Part shown: positions 14,878 through 17,037 of the stretch, piece by piece
Numbering within the stretch: position 1 is the stretch's first letter
How the letters are laid out: each line of letters opens with the position of its first letter
NCBI GenBank assembly: GCA_007121755.1
Contig: SKJZ01000144.1
Span: 1-17,037, forward strand
DNA length: 17,037 nt
Direction: 5' to 3'
Origin: Halorhodospira sp.
Lineage (GTDB): Bacteria > Pseudomonadota > Gammaproteobacteria > Nitrococcales > Halorhodospiraceae
Notes under the pieces: model-generated
What the model was told of the DNA's origin: nothing
Seen by the model: only the letters and a program-made list of their open reading frames with translations
Databases searched by the model: none
Position numbers and translations under genes: made by a program

Positions 14878-14906
14878 ACTATCGCATGACTAAGAGGTTG
14901 ATCCAA
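14878..14906 (-). promoter_or_regulatory. Candidate sigma-70 promoter for the CBS-motA-motB operon
   Basis: On the minus strand TTGGAT (14906-14901) and GATAGT (14883-14878) are separated by exactly 17 bases. Each matches the sigma-70 consensus at four of six positions. Transcription would begin near 14870, about 45 bases before the CBS start codon. The -35 box lies inside the last codons of acpH. Composition drops in GC here compared with the flanks, which supports a promoter. It is a visual match only. Confidence 0.45.
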
Positions 14907-15507
14907 TATTGTGCTGTGTAAGGGATTTTCTGTGGGCCGCCACTTCCTTGCCGACCGCCCGGAAGAGATCGAAAAAGCCGGCTTCGAACTGCTCTGGCGC
15001 CGGGCCGACCACGGCCTCGAACGCTTCGGCCAGTGGGGCGGAGCGGGAGAGGCGTCCTTGCAGGCGTTCGAGCGATCGGGAGAGATCGTCTAAGGTCGCG
15101 TAACGCGTCAGCCAGTCGGCGGCGATCAGCCGGTGGAGCGCGGCGCGGGCCGCCGGCGGGAAGTGCCCTTCGCGGGCGCGCAGAACCGCGTAGGCCCGGT
15201 CGGCAAATAGCGGAAGAGGTTGCCGGCAAAACTCCGACCAGTGGCGGGTGAGCAGGTAGTCATTGACTACGTCGAGGACAATGCCGGCATAGCGCCGGTA
15301 GGGCGCCGGAAAGCACCGCCGCGCCTGTAGCGTGGCGGGGTGGCCGTCGCTGAAGCTGTCGATGCGGCGGTGGATCTTGACCCCCCGCATCAGCGGTTCG
15401 GGCAAGCTCAGCCCTTCGGGCCGTCCCCGGACGAAGTCGCCGAGCAGGTTGCCGGCCATCTCATCGGGATGGCCGGCGGAGAGGTAGAGGTGGGCCAAGT
15501 GGTTCAC
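14890..15507 (-). CDS. acpH: Acyl carrier protein phosphodiesterase
   Basis: AcpH removes the 4'-phosphopantetheine group from holo-ACP to give apo-ACP. The 205-residue protein fits the family (E. coli 193) with MNHLAHLYLS at the start, GNLLGDFVRG (19-28), IHRRID (45-50), LDVVNDYLLTRHW (78-90) and a C-terminal LFRAVGK segment. The aspartates and histidines in these segments (Asp24, His46, Asp50, Asp79, Asp83) are the likely metal-binding residues of this HD-like fold. The start is GTG at 15507, overlapping the rhlB stop as GTGA (15504-15507), so translation is probably coupled to rhlB. The 3' end holds a candidate promoter for the next operon. The pairing with rhlB has no obvious functional reason. 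Confidence 0.92.
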   Translation of the reverse strand: MNHLAHLYLSAGHPDEMAGNLLGDFVRGRPEGLSLPEPLMRGVKIHRRIDSFSDGHPATLQARRCFPAPYRRYAGIVLDVVNDYLLTRHWSEFCRQPLPLFADRAYAVLRAREGHFPPAARAALHRLIAADWLTRYATLDDLSRSLERLQGRLSRSAPLAEAFEAVVGPAPEQFEAGFFDLFRAVGKEVAAHRKSLTQHNIGSTS

Positions 15508-16769
15508 CGGGCCGGTGTGCGGCTCCTACGGCGGTTGCCGCCGCCGGACGGCTGCCGCCGATCACCAGCGCGCGGCCGGTTGGTGCGCTGTGGCGGGGCC
15601 AGTTCGGCGAAATACTCCTTCGGCGGGGGTTCCGTGGGGATCTTGGCGCTAATGTAGCTTTCGATATCGGGCAGCGAGAAGACGTACTCGTCGCAGGCGA
15701 TGGCGATTGCATCGCCGCTCTCGCCGGCCCGGGCGGTTCGGCCAATGCGGTGGACGTAGTCTTCGGCGTCCTGCGGCAGATCGAAGTTGATCACGTGGCT
15801 GACAGCATCGATGTGGAGGCCGCGGGCGGCCACATCGGTGCCCACCAGTATCGGCAGATCTCCGGAGCGGAAGCGTTCCAGAAGCCGTTCCCGGTCTTTT
15901 TGCGGGATGTCGCCGGAGATGACGGCCGCTTCCAGTTCGTTGCCGTTGAGGTAGTCGACCAGCCGTTCGGCGGCGCGCTTGGTGTTGACGAAGATCAGGG
16001 TGCGCCGGGGGTCGATATGACGCAGCATACCGACTGTGAAGGCGATCTTGTCCTCCTTCGCCACGTGATACAACGTCTGGCGGATCTTCTCCGCGGTGCG
16101 CCGGTCGGCGTCGACGGTGACCCGCTCCGGGTCGCCCATGTGCTCCCACGCCAGCTCCAGAACGCGGTAGGAGAGGGTGGCCGAAAAGAGCATGTTCAGC
16201 CGTGCCGACGCCTCCGGCATGCGGCGCAGCAGGAAGCGGATGTCGGCGATGAAGCCGAGATCGAACATGCGGTCCGCCTCGTCGATGATGGCGACTTCGA
16301 TATTCCGCAAGTTAAAGACCCGCTGCTTAAAGAAGTCGATGATACGGCCCGGGGTGCCGATGATGACGTCGACCCCCTCTTCCAACTGCTTGCGTTGGCT
16401 CTCATAGCCGGTGCCGCCGTAAATCGCGGCGAAGCGCAGCCCGGTGAACGCGCCGATGGCCTCGGCGTCCTTATGGATCTGGATGGCCAGCTCCCGCGTG
16501 GGCGCCAGGCAGATGGCCCACGGACCGACGGCGTCTTCGTCGACCGGGTTGGTCATCAAGTGGTGGAGCGCGGCGACCAGGAATGCGGCCGTCTTGCCGG
16601 TTCCGGTCTGGGCCTCCCCCGCAATGTTCTTGCCGGCCAGCGTCTTCGGCAGGGTCGCGGCTTGAATCGGCGTGCAGTATGCGAGGCCCGCCTCGCTGAG
16701 GCCGTCCAGAATGGACTCGTCGATGGGGAGGTCGGTAAAACGGGTGTCGGTAAGGTGAGTTAGGCTCAT
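15504..16769 (-). CDS. rhlB: DEAD-box ATP-dependent RNA helicase RhlB
   Basis: RhlB unwinds structured RNA, in E. coli as part of the RNase E degradosome. The 421-residue length equals that of the E. coli enzyme, and the opening MSLTHLTDTRFTDL closely follows it. Motifs in order: Q motif with CTPIQ (32-36), motif I AQTGTGKT (53-60), Ia APTRELA, Ib TPGR, motif II DEAD (163-166), motif III SAT (196-198), then in domain 2 TDVAARGLHI and HRIGRTARAG. The tail from about 394 is rich in Arg, Gly and Pro, as expected for RNA binding. SATLSYRVLELAWE is typical of RhlB among DEAD proteins. The ATG at 16769 has only a weak ribosome site (GATAGG). It is divergent from the MFS gene and overlaps acpH at its end. 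Confidence 0.95.
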   Translation of the reverse strand: MSLTHLTDTRFTDLPIDESILDGLSEAGLAYCTPIQAATLPKTLAGKNIAGEAQTGTGKTAAFLVAALHHLMTNPVDEDAVGPWAICLAPTRELAIQIHKDAEAIGAFTGLRFAAIYGGTGYESQRKQLEEGVDVIIGTPGRIIDFFKQRVFNLRNIEVAIIDEADRMFDLGFIADIRFLLRRMPEASARLNMLFSATLSYRVLELAWEHMGDPERVTVDADRRTAEKIRQTLYHVAKEDKIAFTVGMLRHIDPRRTLIFVNTKRAAERLVDYLNGNELEAAVISGDIPQKDRERLLERFRSGDLPILVGTDVAARGLHIDAVSHVINFDLPQDAEDYVHRIGRTARAGESGDAIAIACDEYVFSLPDIESYISAKIPTEPPPKEYFAELAPPQRTNRPRAGDRRQPSGGGNRRRSRTPAR

Positions 16770-16821
16770 AACCTATCAGCTTACCGTAGTGGAAGATTTT
16801 CGGCCACCGAGGGGAGAGCCA
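16770..16821. promoter_or_regulatory. Divergent intergenic region between rhlB and MFS gene
   Basis: These 52 bases must contain the promoters of both divergent genes, or part of them. I find no convincing -35/-10 pair on either strand. The right end carries GGGGAG five bases before the GTG at 16822, a good ribosome site for the MFS gene. An AT-rich patch near 16790-16801 is the only drop in GC. Confidence 0.4.
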
Positions 16822-17037
16822 GTGATCTGGGCAACCGAGCGCGCACCTCGCCGCGAAGTCTTTGGTTGGGCGATGTTCGATTTCGCCAACCAGGCGTATA
16901 CGCTGCTAATCATTACGGTCGTCTACGGTGATCTCTATACGCGGCTTATCGTCGGCGACGCAGCCGACGACTTCCGGCTGGGCAACCTCCTGTGGAGCGC
17001 GGCGCTGGCGCTGAGCTATCTGGCGGTGGTGGTTACG
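16822..17037 (+). CDS. MFS permease, UMF1-like (3' partial)
   Basis: An open frame starting GTG at 16822 runs off the right edge after 72 codons. Its ribosome site GGGGAG is five bases upstream. After a short charged N-terminus comes FGWAMFDFANQAYTLLIITV, the hallmark opening of the UMF1/BtlA-type major facilitator group (COG2270). A loop with acidic residues and a second membrane helix (LGNLLWSAALALSYLAVVVT) follow. Members of this group are 12-helix permeases; the substrate cannot be inferred from this fragment. Codon composition matches the neighbours. It is too short for many ORF callers because it is cut by the window edge. Confidence 0.85.
   Translation, partial: MIWATERAPRREVFGWAMFDFANQAYTLLIITVVYGDLYTRLIVGDAADDFRLGNLLWSAALALSYLAVVVT

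Noticed and set aside
15750..16763. Long plus-strand open frame (337 codons) opposite rhlB
   Set aside because: It is the antisense shadow of a GC-rich gene with clear DEAD-box motifs; its translation has no recognisable domain.
1..17037. CRISPR array, tRNA, rRNA, insertion sequence or phage genes
   Set aside because: No regularly spaced direct repeats, cloverleaf-like segments, rRNA signatures or transposase, integrase or phage proteins were seen.

Overview
The window looks like chromosomal DNA from a GC-rich gammaproteobacterium. The evidence is gene content and order (a MutT/ThiE-like fusion, pilB-pilC-pilD-coaE-zapD, rhlB, acpH and a DUF3015/DUF4105 pair), uniformly high GC, and frequent GTG or TTG starts. 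A purple-sulfur or halophilic type relative (Ectothiorhodospiraceae-like) is a guess; the family cannot be fixed from sequence alone. I see no rRNA, tRNA, CRISPR array, insertion sequence or phage gene.

Layout. (1) Positions 1-677: 3' part of a MutT-type gene with a ThiE-like C-terminal domain, plus strand, cut by the left edge. (2) 678-2139: a solitary AAA/DUF4143 ATPase on the plus strand. A 12-bp inverted repeat covers its start codon, and two hairpins and a possible outer-membrane-protein C-terminal remnant follow it. (3) 2140-5645, minus strand: a cell-envelope group read in the order DUF3015 periplasmic protein, DUF4105 protein with a C-terminal beta-barrel, lipoprotein alpha/beta hydrolase. 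(4) 5799-10487, minus strand: the operon pilB-pilC-pilD-coaE-zapD. Three of its four junctions are 4-base start/stop overlaps. PilB lacks the usual N-terminal domain. (5) 10612-11271, minus strand: a rhomboid protease. It is divergent from (6) 11330-12709, plus strand, a protein with degenerate GGDEF and EAL domains. (7) 12695-14825, minus strand: a CBS-pair protein followed by MotA-like and MotB-like stator proteins. (8) 14890-16769, minus strand: rhlB followed by acpH, overlapping by 4 bases. (9) 16822-17037: the first 72 codons of an MFS permease, plus strand, cut by the right edge.

How the genes may work together. The pil genes supply the motor ATPase, platform protein and prepilin peptidase of a type IV pilus or related machine; coaE (coenzyme A) and zapD (Z-ring bundling) are housekeeping genes on the same transcript. 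The degenerate GGDEF-EAL protein keeps several c-di-GMP-contacting residues but lacks two catalytic ones, so it may be a sensor, and its position near pilB recalls FimX. The MotA/MotB pair would form an ion-driven stator although no flagellar gene is in view.

No wholly new system is obvious. The best leads are the envelope group, the shortened PilB near a degenerate c-di-GMP protein, and the self-contained ATPase with a palindrome over its start codon.
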